A stretch of DNA of 43,490 bases from Bacteroidota bacterium (GTDB lineage Bacteria; Bacteroidota; Bacteroidia; Flavobacteriales_D; Sanyastnellaceae), in assembly GCA_027593035.1 (NCBI GenBank), contig JAQCJQ010000007.1:1-43490 (forward strand), given 5' to 3'. The notes under the pieces are model-generated. The model did no database searches, had not been told where the DNA came from, and saw only the letters and a program-made list of their open reading frames with translations. Below, one piece after another: positions 1 through 9,132 of this stretch (within the stretch, counting starts at the first letter, position 1; every line of letters begins with the position of its first letter). Made by a program: the position numbers and the translations under genes.

Positions 1-163
1 TGTCTGAGGCCGTGTAAAACCGCTTTCCTCGGGCATTCGTCCGTGGCTTTAGCACGGTGAATTCCTTTTCCCAATACCGCAGTTGAGAAGCGTTTACGCC
101 GAGCTCCTTGGCCACCTCCGTAATGGAGTGGTAACGCTTTTCAATGGGCTTGTTCAATGGCAT
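1..163 (-). CDS. MerR-family transcriptional regulator, N-terminal part (cut by window edge)
   Basis: The first 54 residues of a MerR-type regulator are visible; the rest lies outside the window. The protein opens with MPLNKPIEKRYHSITEVA, and the stretch SITEVAKELGVNASQLRYWE is the winged helix-turn-helix of this family, followed by the usual basic N-x-R-G-K-R-x-Y wing. The M23 peptidase gene lies 67 bases upstream on the same strand, so the two may be cotranscribed. The effector domain cannot be seen, so the inducing signal is unknown. Confidence 0.85.
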   Translation of the reverse strand, partial: MPLNKPIEKRYHSITEVAKELGVNASQLRYWEKEFTVLKPRTNARGKRFYTASD

Positions 164-230
164 AATTGACGATTTCAGCTTGTAACTTGATGATTCCCAA
201 TGTAAATCAACTTCGTAGGACTACCAAAAT

Positions 231-1208
231 TCAATCAAATGATTGGTTCGAATCATCCGCTTTCTCGAGCATTTCCTCATACTGTTCTGGGCTGAGGTCA
301 TTGAAGAAATACTGCGCAGGATTGACTCTTTTGCCATCTTTATGGACTTCATAATGCAAGTGGGGAGCACTCGATGTGCCGGTAGACCCCACCAATCCAA
401 TCACTTCGCCGCGTTTCACTTTCTGTCCCTTTTTCACCAGCGTCTGGCTCATGTGGGCATATAGCGTCTCATATCCGAAACCGTGTTTGATGATCACATG
501 ACGACCAAAGCCGTTGTAAAGTCTTTTCGATAGGATGACTTTGCCATCACCTGTTGCGAAAATCTCCGTGCCTGTGGGCGATGCGAAGTCCATGCCATGG
601 TGCATCTTTCGCACTTTGTATATCGGATGAATCCGGTATCCAAAACCACTGGCCATGCGCCGCAAGTCTTCATTTCGAACGGGCTGGATTGCCGGAATCG
701 ACTTCAACATCTCCGTTCGGTTTTGTGCCAATTCGAGCACGTCATCAAAAGAACGGCTCTGCGCAACCAACTTCCGCTGGAGCTCAGCCACCGTCTCCTC
801 CAATGAAATCACAGCTTCAGAGTGGGTGTACCCGCGCAGATCGCGGGTCCGATCAGAGCCGCCTATCCCCGGATTGCGCAAATGCTGTGGATACGGTTCC
901 GTACCAAAGATGGCCCGGTAGATGGCATCATCACGGCGTGATATGTCCTCGAGGATTACGCCCATGTTATTCAAATTTCCGGCAAGGCGATCCACCTCAG
1001 ATTCCAAAAAATGCAGCTCCCTCTCTCGCACACGATCCGCAGGACTATCGAAATATTGGTCGAACACAAAAACGCTCCCTCCAGCAATGCAGGAAAAAAA
1101 CAGGACTTTTTTGAATCCATAGAGCAAATAATCCCGTAAAGCAAAGGGCAACTCCTCCATTTGGAGGGTTCGCTCATTGAATCGAAACTTATGAAAGCGC
1201 TTCGCCAT
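231..1208 (-). CDS. M23 family metallopeptidase, membrane-anchored (LytM domain)
   Basis: A 325-residue zinc peptidase expected to cut peptide cross-links in murein, or to regulate such enzymes, from the periplasmic side of the inner membrane. A short basic cytoplasmic start is followed by one membrane segment (about residues 30-50), a predicted coiled coil (about 55-85 and 130-170) and a C-terminal LytM domain. All zinc ligands are present: H203 and D207 in HHGMDF, and H283/H285 in PHLHYEV. The open frame extends nine codons upstream to a GTG at 1235, but the ATG at 1208 is preferred because MAKRFHKF is the usual start in Bacteroidota homologues. Divergent from alaS. Confidence 0.9.
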   Translation of the reverse strand: MAKRFHKFRFNERTLQMEELPFALRDYLLYGFKKVLFFSCIAGGSVFVFDQYFDSPADRVRERELHFLESEVDRLAGNLNNMGVILEDISRRDDAIYRAIFGTEPYPQHLRNPGIGGSDRTRDLRGYTHSEAVISLEETVAELQRKLVAQSRSFDDVLELAQNRTEMLKSIPAIQPVRNEDLRRMASGFGYRIHPIYKVRKMHHGMDFASPTGTEIFATGDGKVILSKRLYNGFGRHVIIKHGFGYETLYAHMSQTLVKKGQKVKRGEVIGLVGSTGTSSAPHLHYEVHKDGKRVNPAQYFFNDLSPEQYEEMLEKADDSNQSFD

Positions 1209-1320
1209 TTGAACAAAGGTGCGACGTAATTTCACACTTCAACGAAAACGAAGCGGACCTTTTACAGATTTTTGCACGGAAAACTCCGTTCGATTGAACC
1301 ACAGCTAGCAATCTAATCAC

Positions 1321-3939
1321 ATGGAATCCCAACTGATTCGACAACACTTTCTCGACTTTTTCGCTTCCAAAGGGCATGAAATTGTTCCTTCGGCCCCGAT
1401 GGTGATCAAGGACGATCCGACGTTGATGTTCAACAATGCCGGCATGAATCCGTTCAAGGATTTATTCATGGGAAACAGTTCTATTGTGCATGCGCGCATT
1501 GCCGACACGCAGAAATGTTTAAGGGTAAGCGGTAAACACAATGACTTGGAAGAAGTGGGGGTGGACACCTACCACCACACCATGTTCGAGATGCTTGGAA
1601 ATTGGTCCTTCGGAGATTATTTCAAAAAAGAAGCCATCGATTGGGCATGGGAACTGCTCACAGATGTCTACAAATTGGACCCGGCTAAATTGTACATCAC
1701 CGTGTTCGAAGGGGATGAACAAGACGGATTGGATGAGGATCAAGAGGCCATTGATCTTTGGAGCAAACACGTACCCGAGGATCGGATTCTGAAGGCAAGC
1801 AAAAAGGACAATTTCTGGGAAATGGGCGAATCGGGGCCATGCGGCCCTTGCTCTGAGATCCACGTGGATTTAAGGGATGCCGCTGACATTGAGAAAATAC
1901 CCGGCCGGGATTTGGTCAATGCCGATCATCCTCAGGTCGTCGAAATCTGGAATCTCGTGTTCATGCAATACAACCGCATGGCAGACGGGTCATTGCAGCC
2001 ACTCCCCGCTGAACACATTGACACTGGAATGGGCTTTGAACGCTTGGCGATGGCGCTTCAAAACAAGCAATCCAACTACGACACGGATGTATTTTCCCCT
2101 TTGCTGAATCGTTTGGAAGCCATCTCTGGGAAGGTCTATGGACGAACGAACAGCAAAACGGACATTGCTTTTCGTGTGATTTCGGATCACATTCGAGCAG
2201 TCGCATTCAGCATCGCCGACGGACAGCTCCCGTCCAATACAGGTGCCGGTTATGTCATCCGCAGAATCTTAAGACGGGCCATTCGCTACGGCTACTCATT
2301 CTTGGATTTGTCCGAGCCATTCATGCACCAATTGGTGCCAACATTGGCGCAACAAATGGGTGACGCCTTTCCGGAATTGAACGCTCAGAAAGCACTGATT
2401 GATAAAGTCATCCTCGAAGAAGAAGAGTCTTTTTTGCGCACTCTATCCAAAGGGATCGATCGATTGGAAGGCTTGCTCAAGGCGCATAAATCTGAGAAAA
2501 CGCTGCCTGGTGACGTGGTATTTGAATTGAACGATACGTTCGGATTCCCCTTGGATTTAACGGCATTGATCGCGGGTGAAGCTGGGTACCAGGTGGATGA
2601 AGCTGGATTTGAAAAAGCCTTGCTCGCCTCCAAAGAACGAAGCCGAGCTGCCGGAAAGATTAGCACGGATGACTGGATCGAAGTGCATCCCGGGGAAGCA
2701 GGTCCTTTTGTTGGATACGATCAAATGGAGGCTGATGTCCGCATTCTTCGCTACCGACAAGTCACTTCCAAGAACAAAAAATTCTACCAGGTCGTCTTGG
2801 ATCAAACTCCGTTCTATCCAGAAGGCGGTGGGCAAGTGGGCGATTCCGGCACCTTGACTTCAAATGAAGGAAAGTCGATTCAGGTTTTTGACACCAAAAA
2901 GGAAAACAACCTGATCGTCCATTTCGTCAATGAATTGCCAACTGCAATGGACGGAGCATTCCGCGCGCAGGTAAAGACTGCCACGCGACTCGATACCCAA
3001 CGCAATCACACCGCCACTCATTTGCTGCACGAAGCCCTCCGCGAAGTCCTCGGAACTCACGTTGAACAGAAAGGCTCTCTGGTCAAAGCCCAAGCTTTGC
3101 GCTTTGATTTCTCGCATTTCTCCAAAGTGACTGAAGACGAATTGCAGGAAATTGAATCCTTGGTGAATCAGCGCATTCAATCCAACTTTGCTTTGAGCGA
3201 GCACCGGGATCTTCCCTTAGAGGAAGCCAAAAAACGAGGGGCTATGATGCTGTTCGGAGAGAAATACGGCGAACACGTTCGCATGATTGAGTTTGGGAAC
3301 TCACGTGAGTTGTGCGGAGGCACACATGCCTCAGCTACAGGAGCACTCGGACTGTTCCGAATCACCCAAGAAACGGCCGTGGCATCGGGAATTCGGCGCA
3401 TCGAAGCGACCACCGGAATGTCCTCCGTGCTTTTGGCTCGACAGGAGCAGCAGGCTTTGAAGTCAATCAAAGAGGCTTTGAAATCACCCCCCGATTTGAA
3501 CAAGGCGGTGGAAGAGTTGCTCAACAAGCAAACGGAACTCCAAAAAGAACTGGACGCGTTTCGCCATGAAGCTGCGCAGAACTTGAAAGCGCAGGTGATT
3601 CAAGAGTTGAAAATGGTGGATGGCATCTACGTCTACGTGGGTGAATTGCCTTTGGAGACGGGAGCGATCAAAGACATTGCCTTTCAACTGAAGCACGAGT
3701 ATGCCCCTTTCTTTGGGGTCTTTGGCTCCCGTATCGGCGGCAAACCCACCTTGTCCGTCGCACTCAGTGATGAACTCGTGTCAGAACGGAAGCTCAATGC
3801 CAGTACCATCGTTCGGGAATTGGCGCAATCCATTCAAGGTGGCGGCGGCGGACAGCCTTTCTTCGCTACAGCAGGCGGAAAAAAACCGGAGGGATTGGAA
3901 GAAGCGCTTGAATCAGCAAGGAAGCTGGTCAGCGAATGA
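1321..3939 (+). CDS. alaS: Alanine--tRNA ligase
   Basis: Charges tRNA-Ala and edits mischarged Ser/Gly in the cytoplasm. At 872 residues the length is normal. The N-terminal class II catalytic core is intact (start MESQLIRQHFLDFF, later FNNAGMNPFK). The editing domain carries zinc-site residues H563 and H567 (HTATH) plus C665 and H669 (CGGTH). A coiled coil near residues 720-760 leads to the C-terminal DHHA1-type domain with its glycine-rich GGGGGQP segment. The gene stands alone: it diverges from the M23 gene and ends at a strong hairpin terminator 12 bases after the stop codon. No T-box or other leader is evident in the 85-base upstream gap. Confidence 0.98.
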   Translation: MESQLIRQHFLDFFASKGHEIVPSAPMVIKDDPTLMFNNAGMNPFKDLFMGNSSIVHARIADTQKCLRVSGKHNDLEEVGVDTYHHTMFEMLGNWSFGDYFKKEAIDWAWELLTDVYKLDPAKLYITVFEGDEQDGLDEDQEAIDLWSKHVPEDRILKASKKDNFWEMGESGPCGPCSEIHVDLRDAADIEKIPGRDLVNADHPQVVEIWNLVFMQYNRMADGSLQPLPAEHIDTGMGFERLAMALQNKQSNYDTDVFSPLLNRLEAISGKVYGRTNSKTDIAFRVISDHIRAVAFSIADGQLPSNTGAGYVIRRILRRAIRYGYSFLDLSEPFMHQLVPTLAQQMGDAFPELNAQKALIDKVILEEEESFLRTLSKGIDRLEGLLKAHKSEKTLPGDVVFELNDTFGFPLDLTALIAGEAGYQVDEAGFEKALLASKERSRAAGKISTDDWIEVHPGEAGPFVGYDQMEADVRILRYRQVTSKNKKFYQVVLDQTPFYPEGGGQVGDSGTLTSNEGKSIQVFDTKKENNLIVHFVNELPTAMDGAFRAQVKTATRLDTQRNHTATHLLHEALREVLGTHVEQKGSLVKAQALRFDFSHFSKVTEDELQEIESLVNQRIQSNFALSEHRDLPLEEAKKRGAMMLFGEKYGEHVRMIEFGNSRELCGGTHASATGALGLFRITQETAVASGIRRIEATTGMSSVLLARQEQQALKSIKEALKSPPDLNKAVEELLNKQTELQKELDAFRHEAAQNLKAQVIQELKMVDGIYVYVGELPLETGAIKDIAFQLKHEYAPFFGVFGSRIGGKPTLSVALSDELVSERKLNASTIVRELAQSIQGGGGGQPFFATAGGKKPEGLEEALESARKLVSE

Positions 3940-3950
3940 GCCGTTCTATG

Positions 3951-3986
3951 GCATAAAAAAAGCGCTCCAGGGCGCTTTTTTTATGC
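3951..3986. terminator. Bidirectional rho-independent terminator
   Basis: A long perfect inverted repeat: GCATAAAAAAAGCGC, a short loop, then GCGCTTTTTTTATGC. It has A and T runs on both sides, so it can end alaS on the plus strand and the DUF5684 gene on the minus strand, which converge here. Confidence 0.9.
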
Positions 3987-4007
3987 AGTCCCGTTTGAGG
4001 CAACCGA

Positions 4008-4427
4008 TCAAGCTGCAGAAAAGTCTAAGGCATTCTTCTTATCAGCTGTCTCCCCATAAACCGGCCCGACATACTCTTCTTGATACGCCAAGCTCAAATT
4101 TAGCATGTAGAAAACATTGAAGAAGACGACCAAGAAATAATCGAGACTCGTTCGTTTCCCAAAAGATTGAGCCAACTCAATCATCGTACGCAACGCGAAA
4201 TACACATTGAACCCCGGGATCAAAAACAAAAGCGCATGGGACATGGGTCGACCAATGATGCGCATGGCAATCACTACGTTGTATCCGGGGACAAATGCAG
4301 CCCATCCCGGCTGTTCACATTTTAGAAATAACCTCCAATTCGCCCCCAGCGAAATCAGGGTGAAAAAAATCGAAACAAGCAGAAAGGCTCCGCTGAATTC
4401 GTATCCAAAAACAGTTATAGCGCTCAT
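4008..4427 (-). CDS. Small membrane protein, DUF5684-like (LepB N-domain-like)
   Basis: A 139-residue protein with three to four membrane segments. It carries the family pattern of a cysteine/proline/tryptophan turn (EQPGWAAFVPGYN), then IGRPM, then LIPGFNVYFALRTMIELAQSFG. The same pattern precedes the catalytic part of many Bacteroidota signal peptidase I proteins, but no Ser/Lys protease domain follows here, so a peptidase role should not be assumed. The open frame reaches a GTG at 4448; the ATG at 4427 is preferred because the seven extra residues look non-conserved. Function unknown. It follows the response regulator gene on the same strand after a 122-base gap. Confidence 0.7.
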   Translation of the reverse strand: MSAITVFGYEFSGAFLLVSIFFTLISLGANWRLFLKCEQPGWAAFVPGYNVVIAMRIIGRPMSHALLFLIPGFNVYFALRTMIELAQSFGKRTSLDYFLVVFFNVFYMLNLSLAYQEEYVGPVYGETADKKNALDFSAA

Positions 4428-4549
4428 GGTATAAAAAGTTGCGTTCACACTACTGACGAAGGCTCTTCGTAAAGGTTGCCTCTAAACAACTCCAGAGATA
4501 CTCAAAACCAACAACTTATAACTGGAAATATGTGGACGAATGTCCTATT

Positions 4550-5725
4550 TCATTCGGATAATCCCCCAAACTGCTTGACCAATTTTCCTGAAATCTTTTC
4601 TCCTTTTGGCGTCAAAATGACCATGCGTTCGACCACATTGCGCAATTCACGGATGTTGCCCGTCCAATTCGCCTGCTCAAGGTGCTTCATCGCTTCCGAG
4701 GTGACTTCCATCAACACCTTACCATGCTGCTCACAGATTCCTTCAAGAAAGTGCTGCACCAATACGGGGATATCCGAACGGCGCTCATTCAGCGCAGGTA
4801 CATGAAGAAGAATCACAGCCAATCGATGAAACAAGTCTTCACGAAACTGGCCTGATTGAATTTCTGATCGCAGATCCTTGTTCGTCGCGGCAACGATCCT
4901 CACGTTGACCGGAATTTCCTTTTCCCCTCCAACTCGAATGATCTTATTCTCTTGCAACGCCCGCAACACCTTCGCTTGAGCCGATGGACTCATATCGCCA
5001 ATCTCGTCCAAGAAGAGCGTTCCGCCCTCAGCCTGTTCGAACTTTCCTTTTCGTTGTTTGATGGCACTGGTGAACGATCCTTTTTCATGACCGAACAATT
5101 CGCTTTCAATCAACTCCGATGGAATGGCAGCGCAATTGACCTCAATGAAAGGCGCGTCATGCCGGGTACTCAGTTCGTGCAGCTGCCGCGCAACCAATTC
5201 CTTTCCGGTGCCATTGCCGCCTGTAATCAAAACCCGGGCATCCGTCGGGGCGACAGTGCAGATCATTTCAACAATTTCAACGATGGCCGATGAGTTCCCG
5301 ACGATGGCTGTCGAGCGCTCTGTCTGAATCTTGCGGTTCAATCGCTCTGTTTCCTTCACCAGCTCCCCCTGCTCTAAAGCATGGCGAACGGTCAAAAGAA
5401 TGCGATTCAAATCCAATGGTTTTTGGATGAAATCGTAAGCGCCCTTTTTCAAAGACTGCACGGCTGCTTCCACCGTGCCATGGCCGCTGATCATCACCAC
5501 ACAGGTTTTGATCAATTTTTCGGACAACGCATCCAGGACTTCCATTCCGTCCATCTCCGGCATTTTGATGTCGCAAAAAATGACATCGTAGGCAAATTTG
5601 GTGGCTAGACGCACCCCTTCCATGCCATTTTCAGCTTCCTGAACTTGATAACCTTCGTATTCCAAGATTTCACGGAGACTCGCTCGGATGGGAGCCTCAT
5701 CATCGATGATAAGAATTTTCGCCAT
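4550..5725 (-). CDS. Sigma-54-type response regulator lacking a DNA-binding domain
   Basis: 391 residues. A receiver domain (about 1-120) shows the acidic pocket IDDE, phospho-acceptor D52 in FCDIKMPEMDG, S80 and K102. An AAA+ domain (about 140-375) has Walker A GGNGTGKE (169-176) and Walker B FLDEIGD (near 238). The sigma-54 contact loop, normally GAFTGA, reads GSFTSA (216-221). The protein ends directly after the AAA+ lid with VKQFGGLSE, and no Fis-type helix-turn-helix follows. Helicobacter FlgR is a known NtrC-family regulator that also lacks this domain. The partner kinase is not in the window. Last but one in the minus-strand series that starts at grpE. Confidence 0.9.
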   Translation of the reverse strand: MAKILIIDDEAPIRASLREILEYEGYQVQEAENGMEGVRLATKFAYDVIFCDIKMPEMDGMEVLDALSEKLIKTCVVMISGHGTVEAAVQSLKKGAYDFIQKPLDLNRILLTVRHALEQGELVKETERLNRKIQTERSTAIVGNSSAIVEIVEMICTVAPTDARVLITGGNGTGKELVARQLHELSTRHDAPFIEVNCAAIPSELIESELFGHEKGSFTSAIKQRKGKFEQAEGGTLFLDEIGDMSPSAQAKVLRALQENKIIRVGGEKEIPVNVRIVAATNKDLRSEIQSGQFREDLFHRLAVILLHVPALNERRSDIPVLVQHFLEGICEQHGKVLMEVTSEAMKHLEQANWTGNIRELRNVVERMVILTPKGEKISGKLVKQFGGLSE

Positions 5726-5803
5726 GGGTCAATTGCCTTGATGGTTCTGTCGTTTCGAACAGGACTGGTGTTGCAAAGATGCTGCCAAAAAAAGCAACGG
5801 GGG

Positions 5804-6799
5804 TCAATGATCCAGCGCATCGCATAAAACTCCTTCGCGGAGTGCATACGCTGAACGCATGACCGTGGCATTCGGAGGCATCCAAGACAGCACGTGTTGA
5901 ATGAGCAAACTGGCCAATGGCATCATGCGAGCTCGCGGAGGTGCCATGCCTGGCATTACCAGGCGCTTTTGCAAATCGGACACCATCAACAGACCGTGCA
6001 ATTCCTCCAGAATCTTGCGGTCAATGACCTGGGCATGAGGATGGCCCCATTCAGAGCAATCGGGAGTGACATACGCCGGCTCCACTCCTCCATTGACCAG
6101 GTCCAAAAAGGTATCAAATGACCCACTGGACCCCACCAAGATGGTTGGTGCGAATTTCTTCAACGCTTCCTGAAGCGGAGCCAAGGTGTAGTCCAAAAAA
6201 GGCTGATAACGCTCTGCTCCTTTTTGACTCAAAGGATCCTCGGGTTTACCGAAATCTTCCAATCGAGCCACTCCTGCATCAAAACTCTGTTTCCACAGAA
6301 TCTCAGATATTCCGTCCGACGCCCCCATTTCAGCTACAATGAACTCCAAACTTCCCCCACCAATGTCCATGATCAAATGCCGCTCTTGCAATTCCGTGGT
6401 CGTGAAAGAGACACCTTGGTGGATCCATTGCGCTTCTTCATCACCGGATATGATTTGCATTTTCCAGCCCGTCATCTCCTCGGCCTTGGCACAAAACTCC
6501 TTTCCATTGAGCGCATCCCGCAGCACGCTCGTCGCAACGACACGCACTTCATCCACCGCATAATTCACCGTGGCCTGGTGCATGATGCGCAGCGCATCAA
6601 TGCCTTTCGCAAATCGATCCGGTAAAATGGAAGCTTGTTTGAATCCGCCTTGTCCCAAAAAGACCGCATGACGCATAAGGAACTGCACATCCCAACGCTG
6701 GTCATGAGCGTCCACGATAATCATGGAAAACGTATTGGAACCGCAATCAACGACCGCAATACGGCGACTCAATTCGGGAGTGACTGGCGGGGATTCCAT
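5804..6799 (-). CDS. Ppx/GppA family phosphatase
   Basis: A 331-residue cytoplasmic enzyme of the ASKHA fold that hydrolyses polyphosphate or pppGpp. The N-terminal phosphate-binding loop is VVDCGSNTF; the second phosphate loop is MDIGGGSLEF; the catalytic glutamate region is ATSVLRDALNG followed by ISGDEEAQW. It has only the two-lobed core (about 300 residues) and lacks the C-terminal HD-like extension of E. coli Ppx, as is common in Bacteroidota. It sits 39 bases behind the ABC permease and 78 bases ahead of the response regulator on the same strand. Exopolyphosphatase and pppGpp hydrolase activity cannot be told apart from sequence alone. Confidence 0.88.
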   Translation of the reverse strand: MESPPVTPELSRRIAVVDCGSNTFSMIIVDAHDQRWDVQFLMRHAVFLGQGGFKQASILPDRFAKGIDALRIMHQATVNYAVDEVRVVATSVLRDALNGKEFCAKAEEMTGWKMQIISGDEEAQWIHQGVSFTTTELQERHLIMDIGGGSLEFIVAEMGASDGISEILWKQSFDAGVARLEDFGKPEDPLSQKGAERYQPFLDYTLAPLQEALKKFAPTILVGSSGSFDTFLDLVNGGVEPAYVTPDCSEWGHPHAQVIDRKILEELHGLLMVSDLQKRLVMPGMAPPRARMMPLASLLIQHVLSWMPPNATVMRSAYALREGVLCDALDH

Positions 6800-6838
6800 G
6801 CCTACTTGATTCGAATGGAATTCCGAAAGTCCGAGCGA

Positions 6839-8158
6839 TTATTCCGCATGGCGGAACCATTTGAACAATGCTCTCCAAGTCGGCCTCTTGCCGTGCATCA
6901 GAATGCCCACCCGGTATATCCGCCCGGCCATTTTCAATAGCAGCCATGCCGTAAGGGCCACTCCCAACCAGGAGATGGCAATTTCCCACCACGCGACCCC
7001 CAAGGGAATGCGAATCAACATGACTACAGGAGCCGTAAAAGGCACAAAAGAAGCTACAACCGCCAGTGTGCCTTCCGGGTTTTCAATGGCCATGACGGCT
7101 AAGAAATAGGAGGCCAAAAGCGGCGCCATCGCCGGAATTAAGAAGTACTGGGCGTCCGCTTCTTGCTCAACGGCCGCGCCGATGGCCGCAAAACTCGCTG
7201 CGTACAGCGCAAATCCGACCACGTAAAACAAGGCCGTGGACGCGAGCATCACTGACCAATTGACATCCAGCAAGAAATTCAATTCCGATTGTCCTGCGAT
7301 CCATGTCTGAAGATCCAACCCCACCAAAGCATCCGATGATGACTTGAGCACCTCCGCGTGCTCCAACCAGGCGCTTCCCGCCAAAGTGATGAGCCAAATC
7401 AACAAGGAGAGCGCTACGAATTGGGTCAGTCCGACCAGACCAATTCCGATGACCTTGCCGGTCATCAGCACCGAGGGCTTCACCACACTGATAACAACCT
7501 CCACAATGCGATTGACCTTTTCTTCAATCACTCCACGCATGACATGCATGCCATAGATCAGGATTTGCATGAAGAGAAAAAGGCTGAAAACGAACCCAAT
7601 CAAACTCCGCCCAACCGCGTGGCCATCGCGTGTAATGATATCTTCACCGACTAAGGATATCTGGGTTTTGAGCCGTTGGTATGTCGCGAAGTCCAGGTCT
7701 TGGGTTTCTTTGACCTTGAACCGCTCCAACGCTTGGGATAAATCAGTTTTCAAGTGATTTTGGAGGTCAAATCCCGGCACATGTTCGTAATAATACATGG
7801 CCGTGTGATGCTGAAGAACAGCATCATCAAAAACCACCATGACATCGAAGTCTGAGGCTATGAACGTTTCATCATCTAGGCCTTCCGTCGCAAAACGATA
7901 CGTCAACGATTCCCGTTCGGGAAAACAATCGGGACAAATTGGCACCCACGACTCAACGCGTTCATCCCATTGACTCACCATGCCTGCCACATCCACCACC
8001 AGCACACGGGAATTTTCCGATTCGCCTTGTTCCAACCAATATCCAATGGCCATGCTGCCCATGAATAAGAGCGGCACAGCGAGTGTTCCGAGGATGAAGG
8101 CCTTCCGTCGAACGCGGGTAATCCATTCCCGATAGATGATGTGCCTCAATGCGCTCAT
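6839..8158 (-). CDS. ABC exporter permease, NatB-like
   Basis: A 439-residue ABC-2 type membrane subunit. One membrane segment near the N-terminus (ILGTLAVPLLFMGSMAIGYW) is followed by a large extracytoplasmic domain of about 170 residues, then five to six membrane segments in the C-terminal half, the layout of NatB. The start at 8158 is chosen because its ATG overlaps the TGA of the ATPase gene by four bases (ATGA), which indicates translational coupling; the open frame itself runs 39 codons further into the ATPase gene. Known NatAB systems export sodium; the substrate here is not shown by the sequence. Confidence 0.85.
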   Translation of the reverse strand: MSALRHIIYREWITRVRRKAFILGTLAVPLLFMGSMAIGYWLEQGESENSRVLVVDVAGMVSQWDERVESWVPICPDCFPERESLTYRFATEGLDDETFIASDFDVMVVFDDAVLQHHTAMYYYEHVPGFDLQNHLKTDLSQALERFKVKETQDLDFATYQRLKTQISLVGEDIITRDGHAVGRSLIGFVFSLFLFMQILIYGMHVMRGVIEEKVNRIVEVVISVVKPSVLMTGKVIGIGLVGLTQFVALSLLIWLITLAGSAWLEHAEVLKSSSDALVGLDLQTWIAGQSELNFLLDVNWSVMLASTALFYVVGFALYAASFAAIGAAVEQEADAQYFLIPAMAPLLASYFLAVMAIENPEGTLAVVASFVPFTAPVVMLIRIPLGVAWWEIAISWLGVALTAWLLLKMAGRIYRVGILMHGKRPTWRALFKWFRHAE

Positions 8159-9111
8159 AACGCGTTCAGTTTGGATTCGCGCTGTTCGACCGTTTGGATG
8201 AACACATCCCGCATGGACGGCTGCCACGGTGTGCAGGCCAAAACGGACACTTGGCCCGAAATCCAATGCAGCCACGAGGCGATATCGGTGTCCGGTGCAA
8301 GCCGCATCATCACCTCATGCTCCCCCACGGTTGCTTCAGGATGTAGCACTTCAATCAGTTCGGCACTGGCACCGATGGCGACTGTAAATTCCATCACGGT
8401 GCCTCGAAAACGCAAGGTAAATCGACCGTCTCGCGCTTGTTCACGCAACGACTCCACCGGACCGTCCAAAAGCACTTCCCCACGATTCAACAAGGCGACC
8501 TCATCGCACAATTCTTCTACACTTCCCATGTCATGGGTGGAAAGCAATATGGTGGTTCCTTGTTGCTCCTTCAATTCGACCACCGCATCGCGGACGCGTT
8601 GGGCATTGATCGGGTCAAACCCACTGAAAGGCTCATCCAAAATGAGCAAACGCGGTTGGTGCAAAACGGCAATGATGAACTGGACTTTCTGGGCCATTCC
8701 CTTGCTTAAATCCGCCACTTCACGGTTCCACCAACCCTCCACTTCCAACTTCTCAAACCACATGCGCAACCGGGATTCCGCCTCCTGTCGCTGCATGCCA
8801 CGCAAGCGAGCGAAGTACAACGCTTGTTCTCCTACCCGCATGGATTTGTAAAGACCGCGTTCTTCAGGTAAATAGCCAATCTGAGCAATGTGCTCACGCG
8901 TCAGGGGAGATCCGAAAAATGAGATGGATCCCGAGTCCGGAGCGGTAATGCCCGTCAGCATACGAATGAGTGTGGTCTTGCCGGCACCATTGGGCCCCAA
9001 CAACCCAAAGATCCTCCCCTCATTCACTTGGACATTCACCCCTTTCAGAGCATGATGATCCCGAAATGATTTCGCGACTTGTGATATGGCCAGGGCGGGC
9101 TTGCGTTGCAT
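8155..9111 (-). CDS. ABC exporter ATP-binding subunit, NatA-like
   Basis: A 318-residue ATPase that powers the NatB-like permease next to it. Walker A is GPNGAGKT (39-46), the signature is LSKGMAQK in place of LSGGQ, which is usual for NatA-type proteins, and Walker B is LLILDEPFSGFDP, with a switch histidine in LSTHDM. A DUF4162-type C-terminal extension follows the nucleotide-binding domain. The gene starts 21 bases after dnaJ on the same strand and overlaps the permease by four bases. The order dnaJ, ATPase, permease recurs in Bacteroidota (from memory), so the pairing is probably ancestral rather than accidental. Confidence 0.9.
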   Translation of the reverse strand: MQRKPALAISQVAKSFRDHHALKGVNVQVNEGRIFGLLGPNGAGKTTLIRMLTGITAPDSGSISFFGSPLTREHIAQIGYLPEERGLYKSMRVGEQALYFARLRGMQRQEAESRLRMWFEKLEVEGWWNREVADLSKGMAQKVQFIIAVLHQPRLLILDEPFSGFDPINAQRVRDAVVELKEQQGTTILLSTHDMGSVEELCDEVALLNRGEVLLDGPVESLREQARDGRFTLRFRGTVMEFTVAIGASAELIEVLHPEATVGEHEVMMRLAPDTDIASWLHWISGQVSVLACTPWQPSMRDVFIQTVEQRESKLNAL

Positions 9112-9132
9112 CGTACTCTCGAAGATGAGGCT

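Noticed and set aside
4456-4470. Hairpin ACGAAG-GCT-CTTCGT between the response regulator and DUF5684 genes
   Set aside because: Only six base pairs, no T run on either strand and no second copy, so neither a terminator nor an operator can be supported.
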